Part shown: positions 1-5,085 of the stretch, piece after piece | How positions within the stretch are numbered: the first letter of the stretch is position 1 | Layout: the number at the start of each line of letters is the position of its first letter | From: Firmicutes bacterium UBA6132 | Lineage (GTDB): Bacteria; Bacillota_A; Clostridia; Tissierellales; Sedimentibacteraceae | Length of the DNA: 5,908 nucleotides | Direction of reading: 5' to 3' | NCBI GenBank assembly: GCA_002435835.1 | Contig: DIVM01000299.1 | Location: 1 to 5,908 of the forward strand | Notes under the pieces: model-generated | The model's database searches: none | What the model was told of the DNA's origin: nothing | Seen by the model: the letters and a program-made list of their open reading frames with translations, nothing else | Program-made: the position numbers and the translations under genes

Positions 1-82
1 TATTATAGCTTTTGCCCAGTTTTTCGGCCAACCATACCTGCTTGATTCCTTTCTCATCGAGTACTTCTTTGATCCGGTTCAT
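1..82 (-). CDS. XRE-family helix-turn-helix regulator, N-terminal 27 residues (cut by window edge)
   Basis: Read on the minus strand from an ATG at 82-80, the frame runs open to the window edge and gives 27 residues beginning MNRIKEVLDEKGIKQVWLAE. This is the opening of a Cro/CI (XRE) type DNA-binding domain: a first helix (RIKEVLDEKG), then the start of the second (KQVWLAEKLGKS). Just upstream in this frame is a stop codon, so the start is well fixed. Small XRE proteins with this kind of N-terminus are common in Bacteroidota, and from general knowledge some sit beside restriction-modification genes; nothing in the window shows its neighbour on the left. A perfect 12-base palindrome lies 3 bases upstream of the start, which suggests autoregulation. 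The family call is fairly secure; the target and role are unknown. Confidence 0.75.
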   Translation of the reverse strand, partial: MNRIKEVLDEKGIKQVWLAEKLGKSYN

Positions 83-84
83 GG

Positions 85-96
85 TTAATGCATTAA
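85..96. promoter_or_regulatory. Perfect 12-base palindrome before the XRE start, possible operator
   Basis: TTAATGCATTAA is a perfect palindrome ending 3 bases upstream of the ATG of the minus-strand XRE gene. A repressor bound here would cover the translation start region, as expected for an autoregulated XRE gene. The symmetry is seen directly; operator function is inferred, and short AT-rich palindromes can arise by chance. Confidence 0.35.
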
Positions 97-110
97 ATTG
101 CGTATGAAGG

Positions 111-142
111 TAAAAAAAATATCTCAATGAATGAGATATTTT
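111..142 (-). terminator. Rho-independent terminator for the minus-strand pair 1304-277
   Basis: On the minus strand an 11-base stem (positions 142-132 pairing with 126-116) closes a 5-base loop, and the right arm runs straight into a tract of eight T's ending near 112. The stem is AT-rich but perfect. It lies about 135 bases downstream of the stop of the 267-residue gene and upstream of the XRE gene, so it would end the minus-strand transcript and insulate the XRE gene. The plus strand lacks a comparable T tract after the hairpin, so the minus orientation is favoured. Confidence 0.6.
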
Positions 143-211
143 AAACAAACTTATAAATCTTGAAATAAGTTCCGTTGTGGGCCTGGAAAAGCCTAAATGA
201 TTAATGAAACT

Positions 212-261
212 ACTTGGTGCTTTATTTCGAACTTCACAAAGTCGATCTCAAAGCACTAAGT
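212..261. other. Long stem-loop (12 bp outer stem, 7 bp inner stem)
   Basis: Positions 212-223 pair with 250-261: 11 Watson-Crick pairs plus one G-T wobble in the plus-strand reading. After a small internal loop, 227-234 pairs with 239-245 with one bulged A, leaving the 4-base loop CACA. The wobble becomes an A-C mismatch on the minus strand, so the plus strand folds better. No T tract follows immediately on either strand, so it is not a clear terminator. It starts just past the stop codon of the minus-strand 267-residue gene. A single-strand origin, a recombination site, or an RNA 3' structure are all possible; none is shown. Confidence 0.4.
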
Positions 262-276
262 TTCGTAACTGTTTTT

Positions 277-1080
277 TCAGCTGGGAAAAACCTGTTCGCA
301 CAGTGCATCCCATTTCTTTTTTATGTCATGGTAGATTTCATGGCTATGAACTGATAATTCTTCATCAATATAAATCAGATGTAATATTGCAAGTATCATC
401 CTATTCTGTATATCAATATATCTCATCTTAACTATATTGTCAATTCGCCTAACGAAATATATAGCGTCTCCATAAGACTCGTCTGCAGGATACTTTTCGT
501 TGGTCAGAAATAACAGGTAGTAAAAAAATATGATTTCAAACTCTGTCAATGTTATTGGGAACAAGTAGATATATTCAAAATAATAAGAACGAACAATGCT
601 AAAACTCTCTTCATCGAAAAGAAAAGATGAATACAGGTCAAGTATTTCTTTAGCACAGACTATATCATAATCATAAGTAGGTGCATTTCTGAAAATCTTC
701 CCATCAAATTCACGGTAACGATATACCAGTATTCTTTCCATGGCCTTATGACTTTCAGTATTAATAAAATCGTTCACAATACTGAAAGTATCACGAGTGG
801 TTTTATCATATTCACTTTCATTCATAATACCCTCATCTCTTACACGAATTTTCCAGTTTATTATATCGCTTGGGTACGTATGCTTGATAATAGCTCTTCC
901 TAATTGGAAAGTTAAGTTGTCACTAAATAGGTACCGGAAATTTTCATTGAATCCCTGGATTTTGTCTTTAATATCGTTGTGACTAAGAAATTGAAGTAAA
1001 AGTTTCTGTGATATTTCATCAGGACTAAAACTTCTGATTTCATTATGGCTCCTGTCGCCAAAATCATTTTCATTCTTCAT
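277..1080 (-). CDS. Unrecognised 267-residue protein, second gene of an RHH-led pair
   Basis: I do not recognise this protein. It starts MKNENDFGDR and ends CEQVFPS. It looks mainly helical and is very rich in Tyr and Phe, with a dense aromatic/hydrophobic stretch at residues 166-192 (SYYFEYIYLFPITLTE and on). That stretch contains several Glu residues and is not a convincing membrane segment. There is no signal peptide. The N-terminal 45 residues are polar and charged. I see no catalytic motif. The gene begins 11 bases after the stop of a small RHH gene on the same strand, so the two are probably cotranscribed and end at the terminator near 112-142. RHH regulator followed by an unknown protein is the layout of many toxin-antitoxin and self-regulated accessory modules; that is only a hypothesis here. 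At 267 residues it is long for a classic toxin. Confidence 0.75.
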   Translation of the reverse strand: MKNENDFGDRSHNEIRSFSPDEISQKLLLQFLSHNDIKDKIQGFNENFRYLFSDNLTFQLGRAIIKHTYPSDIINWKIRVRDEGIMNESEYDKTTRDTFSIVNDFINTESHKAMERILVYRYREFDGKIFRNAPTYDYDIVCAKEILDLYSSFLFDEESFSIVRSYYFEYIYLFPITLTEFEIIFFYYLLFLTNEKYPADESYGDAIYFVRRIDNIVKMRYIDIQNRMILAILHLIYIDEELSVHSHEIYHDIKKKWDALCEQVFPS

Positions 1081-1091
1081 GGTATAATATT

Positions 1092-1304
1092 TTAAAAATT
1101 GGATGATTTATGTAAATGTTTATCATCCAGGTTATTTTTCAACGCCAGCTGAATTAACTGACGTGTATAAGTTGCAATTTTTAAATAGGCGCCATCAGCT
1201 TGTAGTTTAATTTGGCTGTACAATGCGTCCTCCACCCATAGGTTTATTCTTTTGATTCCCTTTTTTTTCATAACAAATGATTTTAAATCGATATTATTTT
1301 TCAT
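1092..1304 (-). CDS. Small ribbon-helix-helix DNA-binding protein (70 residues)
   Basis: The protein has the layout of a ribbon-helix-helix repressor: a basic lead-in (MKKKGIKRI), a beta strand at about residues 19-24 (RINLWV), helix A at about 25-37 (EDALYSQIKLQAD), a turn, and helix B at about 41-56 (LKIATYTRQLIQLALK). RHH proteins bind DNA as dimers through the paired strands; family members include MetJ/Arc/CopG repressors, antitoxins and mobilisation accessory proteins. The first Met (1304) is taken as start; an internal Met at residue 12 (1271) directly before the basic segment is a reasonable alternative. It heads a two-gene minus-strand unit and probably represses it and perhaps the divergent gene at 1502. 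The structural call is by pattern only; the exact subfamily is unknown. Confidence 0.65.
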   Translation of the reverse strand: MKNNIDLKSFVMKKKGIKRINLWVEDALYSQIKLQADGAYLKIATYTRQLIQLALKNNLDDKHLHKSSNF

Positions 1305-1501
1305 ATAAATACACTAGCTGTCAGAAAAAGACTCAATGACTCACATTTTTTTTCTTATTGAATCCTAATGTCACAAATCGATTGACTGTTAACGTATCCA
1401 ATAATCACGGTGATTTTTTTAAATGGAGAGGATTTTATTCAGATCCTGATCTATTTATAGATAGGAAGAAAAATGTAATTGAAGCTTAAATAAAAACAAT
1501 C
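1305..1501. promoter_or_regulatory. Divergent control region with two palindromic sites
   Basis: This region separates the minus-strand RHH gene from the plus-strand gene at 1502 and must hold promoters in both directions. It contains AATCAC-G-GTGATT at 1403-1415 (6-base arms around a central G) and AGATC-CT-GATCT at 1441-1452, whose arms each hold a GATC. GACTCA is repeated directly at 1330-1335 and 1338-1343. These are the size of binding sites expected for small dimeric repressors such as the adjacent RHH protein, but assignment is inference. I found no convincing match to the Bacteroidota promoter consensus (TTG, about 19 bases, TAnnTTTG) on either strand. Confidence 0.4.
1451..1460 (+). 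repeat. Decamer CTATTTATAG, copy 1 (upstream of the 116-residue gene)
   Basis: CTATTTATAG starts 51 bases upstream of the ATG at 1502 and recurs exactly at 1959-1968 upstream of the next gene. I found no other copy in the window. With CTAT and ATAG arms it is nearly symmetrical. A shared promoter or operator element for the two plus-strand units is the simplest reading. Confidence 0.35.
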
Positions 1502-1852
1502 ATGAATCAACAGGATCAAGTCAGCAGCATTATTGGATTCAAGCCATCTTTGCCGGAATCAATGAAAATAATGCTAATAGGTTTAAAGTTTGAAATAAGC
1601 AAAACAGAAGTCATTAGGGAACTTATTACAGGTCAATGGACTCTAAATGAGCTATATTCAATCGCTACCAAAATTAATTCCAGGGAAGGACCATTTATGC
1701 TGCCATATATTAAAGCAGTGTACATTCTTTCAATGAGTGTTGAGGATGTCGTTGATGGTAGCTACAAACTCTATGCTGATGAAAATCTTGACTTAAAGAA
1801 CCTGGAAGAGTCAATTGTGTCAAAAATCATTAAGAATCAAACAAATGTGTAA
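1502..1852 (+). CDS. Hypothetical protein, 116 residues
   Basis: I do not recognise this protein. It starts MNQQDQVSSIIGFKPSLPES and ends IIKNQTNV. It appears to be a soluble, mostly helical protein with no signal peptide or membrane segment. Residues 34-57 (KTEVIRELITGQWTLNELYS...) read like two short helices with a turn, which could be a degenerate HTH, but the match is not good enough to call. The C-terminal third is acidic (ADENLDLKNLEES). It is the first plus-strand gene and stands 132 bases ahead of the RHH-rep pair. That gap contains a hairpin, so the protein may be expressed separately from rep. Location suggests a small regulatory or accessory protein of the element. No Shine-Dalgarno sequence precedes the ATG; AT-rich leaders are usual in Bacteroidota. 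Confidence 0.65.
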   Translation: MNQQDQVSSIIGFKPSLPESMKIMLIGLKFEISKTEVIRELITGQWTLNELYSIATKINSREGPFMLPYIKAVYILSMSVEDVVDGSYKLYADENLDLKNLEESIVSKIIKNQTNV

Positions 1853-1915
1853 TTGACGAATTAGAGCTATTAGGCTTTTGTCTCTCTAACAAGTGCGTAC
1901 CGTTTTACGATGTAT

Positions 1916-1951
1916 TTCATTTTTTTCGACAGATCAGCGAAAAAAAATGAA
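1916..1951. promoter_or_regulatory. T-tract/A-tract hairpin between the 116-residue gene and the RHH-rep unit
   Basis: The arm at 1916-1928 (TTCA, seven T's, CG) is the reverse complement of 1938-1951 (CG, eight A's, TGAA) except for one extra A. The 9-base loop ACAGATCAG contains a GATC. No T tract follows the right arm on either strand, so it is not an ordinary terminator. It lies 34 bases ahead of the RHH start, where an operator, attenuator or replication-origin hairpin could sit. The fold is visible; the function is inferred. Confidence 0.4.
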
Positions 1952-1958
1952 TTCTCAA

Positions 1959-1968
1959 CTATTTATAG
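1959..1968 (+). repeat. Decamer CTATTTATAG, copy 2 (upstream of the RHH-rep unit)
   Basis: This is an exact copy of the decamer at 1451-1460. It ends 16 bases before the RHH start codon. In both places it precedes a plus-strand gene, which supports a shared control site, although the distance to the start codon differs (41 versus 16 bases). Confidence 0.35.
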
Positions 1969-1984
1969 GAAATGGATGTAATAC

Positions 1985-2167
1985 ATGAACGATTTTAAAA
2001 TTGAAACCGAAAAACTTGACAGAATTATTACTGTTAGAATGACAAATGAAGACTATATGCTCCTAAAAAGTGTAAGTCAAAATTCAGGAACAAATGTTTC
2101 CATTACCATCAGGTATCTAATTTACATGATGATTGGAATCGTGAAAAATAACCCAAAAAGCAAATAG
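1985..2167 (+). CDS. CopG-like ribbon-helix-helix protein (60 residues) ahead of rep
   Basis: The layout is that of a minimal RHH repressor: strand at residues 13-19 (RIITVRM), helix A at about 21-34 (NEDYMLLKSVSQNS), a Gly-containing turn, and helix B at about 38-52 (VSITIRYLIYMMIGI). Length and placement match CopG-type copy-number repressors, which in pMV158-family plasmids lie directly upstream of the rolling-circle rep gene and repress the joint promoter. Here the stop codon is 7 bases before the proposed rep start, so translation is probably coupled. An RHH accessory protein for a relaxase is the main alternative. The ATG at 1985 is the first in frame; two ATGs just upstream (1972 and 1976) are in other frames. 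The RHH fold is likely; the CopG role rests on context. Confidence 0.65.
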   Translation: MNDFKIETEKLDRIITVRMTNEDYMLLKSVSQNSGTNVSITIRYLIYMMIGIVKNNPKSK

Positions 2168-2174
2168 CTATGTT

Positions 2175-3407
2175 TTGACCACGGATTTAAACAGAAGGCA
2201 TGATAAGAATAACTATAGGTGTCTAATACATCTTGATAGGTTAAGTATAACTTTCAGGCATTGGTCTGGTTCAACCTTTCAGGACATTCGGAATCCCGAT
2301 AATATACCTGCAGAACAAGTATTCAGGAATATCACCTTAATCCATGATAAAAAACCCGGACCCGGAGCATTTTATCATACATTCATTGTTTATCACAAGG
2401 GTTTATTGGTAGGGAAATTGCATACAGCGACAAAAGTGATAAAACATGAACTTCAGTTTGACTTTTCAAAGGAGATTTTCTATTCTTTTCACCCGGGAAA
2501 TTGGTATGAAGTTTATTGTGCGCTTAAAGTCGAACTTGGCCTTATTTACAACAATATCATGTGCGTGGAAATAGCAATCGATACTAATAAGAATCTTGTA
2601 ACGCAGTTTGCTCTTTATTTCAATAACTGCTTAAATAATAAACTCAGAGTGAGTGACCGCTACTTTTTCATGAGAAAAAACACCAGCGTTTCGGTGATGA
2701 GCAATGGCTCATCATTTGTAATTGATGGGAGTGATAACAAAATTGCAATCTATAATAAATCGAAACATGCTGAAGATTATATAATTACTTATTTTTCAAG
2801 AAATGGTTTAAATGGAAATGAAGTCTTTCGTATTGAATCCCGCTTAACATGGAACTACATAAGGAAGTTAAGAAATCAGAAGCGTTTCGATATTAATGTA
2901 GAGACTCTATTGGACTCCAATAAATTAGCAATGTTGTTTCAGGTTTCAACCTACAACAAAATTACATTTAGAGATAAAATGGTTAAAACCGGATATAAAA
3001 ATAATAGGCCAGTTTATTTGGAGACCAGCGTCATGGATGAAATCTTTATCGAAATGGCTGAAATTGGTAAATTAAATCCAGAATTACGGAACAATCATTA
3101 TAAGGATAATAATCTGATTGATGAAAACATTATCCGGCAGATTTACTATCGATATCTGGAAAACGGTAATGAAAAACACATCAAGAATTTTAAAGCCTAC
3201 GCTGCTCTTGCCGGTTATGCAGATACACGTCTAAGAAATTGCCTCATAAAATTTAACAGTAGATATAGAGGAAATCGAACGGATTCAGTAAAACAAAGAA
3301 TGGAGTTTGCTTTAAAAAGGTGTTCGGGGAAATCGACCTTTCCGTTTCATCAGATATTTAATTCATTGGCCTTAAAAATGAAATGGAATATTATGGCAAT
3401 GTTTTAA
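2175..3407 (+). CDS. Rep_trans-family replication initiator or MobT/NicK-type relaxase (410 residues)
   Basis: Short conserved blocks in order match the Rep_trans/replication initiation factor family (pT181-type Rep, CTX phage RstA, and Tn916 Orf20/ICEBs1 NicK relaxases): a strand near the N-terminus with DRLSITF (21-27), an acidic core strand VEIAID (131-136) where the family usually has RxDxxxD, KIAIYNKSKHAE (189-200) matching the usual IYxK block, and VFRIESRL (217-224) matching the RxE block. These proteins nick one DNA strand through a tyrosine; several follow the core (for example 260, 281, 324, 325), and I cannot pick the nucleophile. The C-terminal part (about 300-410) is basic and probably helical. 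The proposed start is TTG at 2175. An ATG at 2170 is out of frame by one base in a run of four T's, so the true start is unsettled. The gene follows the RHH gene closely, as in copG-repB operons. Plasmid-type initiator versus relaxase cannot be separated here. Confidence 0.7.
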   Translation: MTTDLNRRHDKNNYRCLIHLDRLSITFRHWSGSTFQDIRNPDNIPAEQVFRNITLIHDKKPGPGAFYHTFIVYHKGLLVGKLHTATKVIKHELQFDFSKEIFYSFHPGNWYEVYCALKVELGLIYNNIMCVEIAIDTNKNLVTQFALYFNNCLNNKLRVSDRYFFMRKNTSVSVMSNGSSFVIDGSDNKIAIYNKSKHAEDYIITYFSRNGLNGNEVFRIESRLTWNYIRKLRNQKRFDINVETLLDSNKLAMLFQVSTYNKITFRDKMVKTGYKNNRPVYLETSVMDEIFIEMAEIGKLNPELRNNHYKDNNLIDENIIRQIYYRYLENGNEKHIKNFKAYAALAGYADTRLRNCLIKFNSRYRGNRTDSVKQRMEFALKRCSGKSTFPFHQIFNSLALKMKWNIMAMF

Positions 3408-3428
3408 GAGTATCAACCAGTTCCTCAA

Positions 3429-3462
3429 AGATCCGATCTTAAAAATCTGATCTGGAGTTTTT
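3429..3462 (+). terminator. Possible terminator after rep, built from GATC repeats
   Basis: Positions 3429-3437 (AGATCCGAT) pair with 3445-3453 (ATCTGATCT) with one C-T mismatch, around a 7-base loop. The stem is followed by GGAG and five T's on the plus strand. The region lies between convergent genes, where a terminator is expected. The stem is imperfect and the T tract starts 4 bases late, so this is tentative. A competing fold is the 13-base palindrome AAGATC-C-GATCTT at 3428-3440. The 23 bases 3430-3452 hold three GATC sites. Confidence 0.35.
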
Positions 3463-3472
3463 AATATTTATT

Positions 3473-4576
3473 TTAAATGGTCATACTGGATTCGTCAGAA
3501 TCATCGATTATCGTTGATTCTTCAAAAATAGAGGTTTCCTTGATTTGGATAGGTGTGCAAATTCCCAAACTATCGAAATGAGTCAGAAAACTCTCCACCT
3601 CGTTCCCGAAATACAAAATCAGTTGACCCTGGAGGGGGGTACTTGAAGCCACTCCGTGTCCATTGACAAACTTTACCCTTACTTTAAGGAAACAAACTGC
3701 ATTGCATCTTTTTAATAGTTTTTGGCACCATTTTGTTTCTGTAGCATTATTAACAATGACACAAGCCTGTTTAATATTCGGTAACTCGTGAATCAGTTTG
3801 TCTGTGAAATCTTCAATGTTAGGTTGGGAATATGGTGGGTTTAGCCAAACATTACCATACCAGACCATATTTAAACCATTGTCTTCAAGAGTAAATATCT
3901 TGGTTGCTTTTATAATTGAATTTGCGATTCCTGATGAAGCCGGGTCCAAATCTATACTTCCCATCGTTAATCTTCCTGCTTCAGCAATATATGGAGGGGT
4001 ATACCATTCATCTTCACCTGAATTTTGATTTACATGTGTATTTATTTTCTTATATGCTTGATTTATAGTTATTTCTCCAGATGCTAATTGTCCTTTGATT
4101 TCATCACTCGCTTTTGCTTCAATTTTTTTTACTTTAGCAATTGTATCATGTGAAACGCCAGCTTTTTCTGCAATCTTATCACGGGTCTCACCCCCCGCAG
4201 ATATCTGCGCAGGGTCCAGTTTTTTCCCTGATAGCATTCTGCTTTTTGCTTCCTTAATATGAATATCTTCTAATTGCAAGGCTAATTTTGACCGGTCATA
4301 ATTACTTAAATTACGCCTTGAAAGCTGATTATTGATTACCCAATCTTTCGCATCATCTTCATTATTAAAATCTTTCTGGATGGTACTAAATTCAATATTA
4401 TGCTTTGTACAAATCTCATATCTGTGATGGCCATCAACAATAATTGAATTCCACAATACTATTGCATCTCTGCAACCATCATTTAAAATACTTGTTTCAA
4501 GGTTTTTATATTCATCTGATGTTAAGGCAGGTATTAGGTTACTGAATTTTGGGTTTATTATGATTTCTACATTCAT
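3473..4576 (-). CDS. ParB/Srx-like domain fused to phage-type Dam DNA N6-adenine methyltransferase (367 residues)
   Basis: The N-terminal part (about 10-90) resembles a ParB/sulfiredoxin-like domain: LIPALTSDEYKNLETSI (14-30), a turn, then the hallmark DGHHRYE (48-54). Residues 131-152 (TRDKIAEKAGVSHDTIAKVKKI) look like an HTH, with a helical linker after it. From about 188 the protein matches the phage DNA N-6-adenine methyltransferase (Dam) family: DEWYTPP (189-195), IDLDPAS (208-214), and NVWLNPPYS (242-250) with the catalytic NPPY form of the D/N-PP-Y motif. It should transfer a methyl group from S-adenosylmethionine to adenine; several family members, such as T1 Dam, modify GATC, but specificity here is not shown. 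The acidic tail (350-367) is unusual. The start at 4576 fits the ParB domain. The gene is convergent with rep, and its neighbouring non-coding DNA is GATC-rich. Such fusions occur in phages and mobile elements. Confidence 0.85.
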   Translation of the reverse strand: MNVEIIINPKFSNLIPALTSDEYKNLETSILNDGCRDAIVLWNSIIVDGHHRYEICTKHNIEFSTIQKDFNNEDDAKDWVINNQLSRRNLSNYDRSKLALQLEDIHIKEAKSRMLSGKKLDPAQISAGGETRDKIAEKAGVSHDTIAKVKKIEAKASDEIKGQLASGEITINQAYKKINTHVNQNSGEDEWYTPPYIAEAGRLTMGSIDLDPASSGIANSIIKATKIFTLEDNGLNMVWYGNVWLNPPYSQPNIEDFTDKLIHELPNIKQACVIVNNATETKWCQKLLKRCNAVCFLKVRVKFVNGHGVASSTPLQGQLILYFGNEVESFLTHFDSLGICTPIQIKETSIFEESTIIDDSDESSMTI

Positions 4577-4727
4577 TTCTCTGGTCTTCCATTTGGATCT
4601 TCTTTTTATTTTTTTCTTTTTTCATAAATACTGTTGTGTTTCGAAAAAGACCGGAGTGGAACAAAATATTTTCAATTTTCACTATGCTGGTTTTCCTTTG
4701 AGTGAAAGATTATATCCTGAAAAATGA

Positions 4728-4803
4728 GATGATCGTTTGCCTGAAGATCTAATTGGGATGATCGTGATCAGAAATAGGGCCGAAATCTGAATTAAAGCAG
4801 ATC
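4728..4803. repeat. Cluster of five GATC sites with a 9-base direct repeat
   Basis: GATC occurs at 4731, 4746, 4760, 4766 and 4800, five times in 73 bases. Two of the sites lie in the direct repeat GATGATCGT (4728-4736 and 4757-4765, 29 bases apart), and TGATC-GT-GATCA at 4759-4770 is symmetrical. The neighbouring methyltransferase gene (3473-4576) has none. A methylation-sensitive control site is the natural guess. Confidence 0.5.
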
Positions 4804-4805
4804 TG

Positions 4806-4843
4806 AGTACATGTATGACAAAGTCAGAAAAATTACATGTACT
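4806..4843. repeat. 10-base inverted repeat containing two TACATGTA palindromes
   Basis: AGTACATGTA (4806-4815) and TACATGTACT (4834-4843) are perfect inverted copies. Each contains the self-complementary octamer TACATGTA, with centres 26 bases apart. The spacer begins TGAC-AAA-GTCA, a further 4-base stem. Two symmetrical sites spaced by roughly two and a half helical turns look like a protein-binding pair; as RNA, the whole could fold into one stem-loop. Confidence 0.45.
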
Positions 4844-4882
4844 ATAACTTGATTTATAAGAACTTTAATTAATATTTACTAT

Positions 4883-4922
4883 CCTTAACGCTTTCAATAG
4901 CAATACTTTGATTATGTTAAGG
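4883..4922. repeat. 7-base inverted repeat in AT-rich DNA
   Basis: CCTTAAC (4883-4889) and GTTAAGG (4916-4922) are perfect inverted copies separated by 26 bases, in one of the most AT-rich parts of the window. Either a binding site pair or the stem of an RNA; no function is shown. Confidence 0.3.
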
Positions 4923-4982
4923 TTTTTAAATTAATATGGTAAATGGTATGATATAAAGAATGTTATTTAAATCTGAACGATT

Positions 4983-5041
4983 AGAAACTATGGTAAAAGG
5001 GATCCCACACTAATAATCGCCACCCTCAGTTTCTGTTTTTT
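4983..5041 (+). terminator. Possible plus-strand terminator (long-loop hairpin with T tract)
   Basis: AGAAACT (4983-4989) is the reverse complement of AGTTTCT (5028-5034), and the right arm is followed by G and six T's (5036-5041). Within the 38-base loop, TGG (4991-4993) may pair with CCA (5020-5022). The orientation is plus, yet no plus-strand gene lies upstream in this region, so it would end either an unannotated RNA or readthrough transcription heading into the convergent XRE gene. The 7-base stem and the large loop limit confidence. Confidence 0.35.
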
Positions 5042-5085
5042 GTGTGAAAGATTAAAGAGTGTAATACTAAATGTCACCTTCCAAA

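Larger units (their letters stand above)
4577..5085. other. Non-coding region of about 510 bases with GATC cluster and inverted repeats, candidate control/origin region
   Basis: I found no credible gene here; open frames are very short. It must contain the methyltransferase promoter (minus strand). Going rightward it holds: a GATC cluster (4731-4803), a pair of TACATGTA palindromes arranged as a 10-base inverted repeat (4806-4843), a very AT-rich stretch (about 4845-4985) containing a 7-base inverted repeat (4883-4922), and a hairpin with a T tract (4983-5041). AAATCTGAA occurs twice (4783-4791 and 4969-4977). A GATC cluster beside an AT-rich segment with repeats is the general make-up of many replication origins, but no iteron array or known initiator box is evident, so origin function is a hypothesis. 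Confidence 0.4.

Noticed and set aside
204..431. Plus-strand open frame of 75 codons
   Set aside because: About two thirds of it overlaps the 3' part of the better supported minus-strand gene at 277-1080, the rest crosses the hairpin, and the protein has no recognisable features.
797..982. Plus-strand open frame of 61 codons, hydrophobic
   Set aside because: Lies entirely inside the minus-strand 267-residue gene; the hydrophobic look is what the antisense of a polar AT-rich gene gives.
1861..1889. TTAGAG/CTCTAA hairpin after the 116-residue gene as a terminator
   Set aside because: Only a 6-base stem with a 17-base loop and no following T tract.
3798..4028. Plus-strand open frame of 76 codons
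   Set aside because: Antisense shadow inside the methyltransferase gene, whose motifs are clear on the minus strand.
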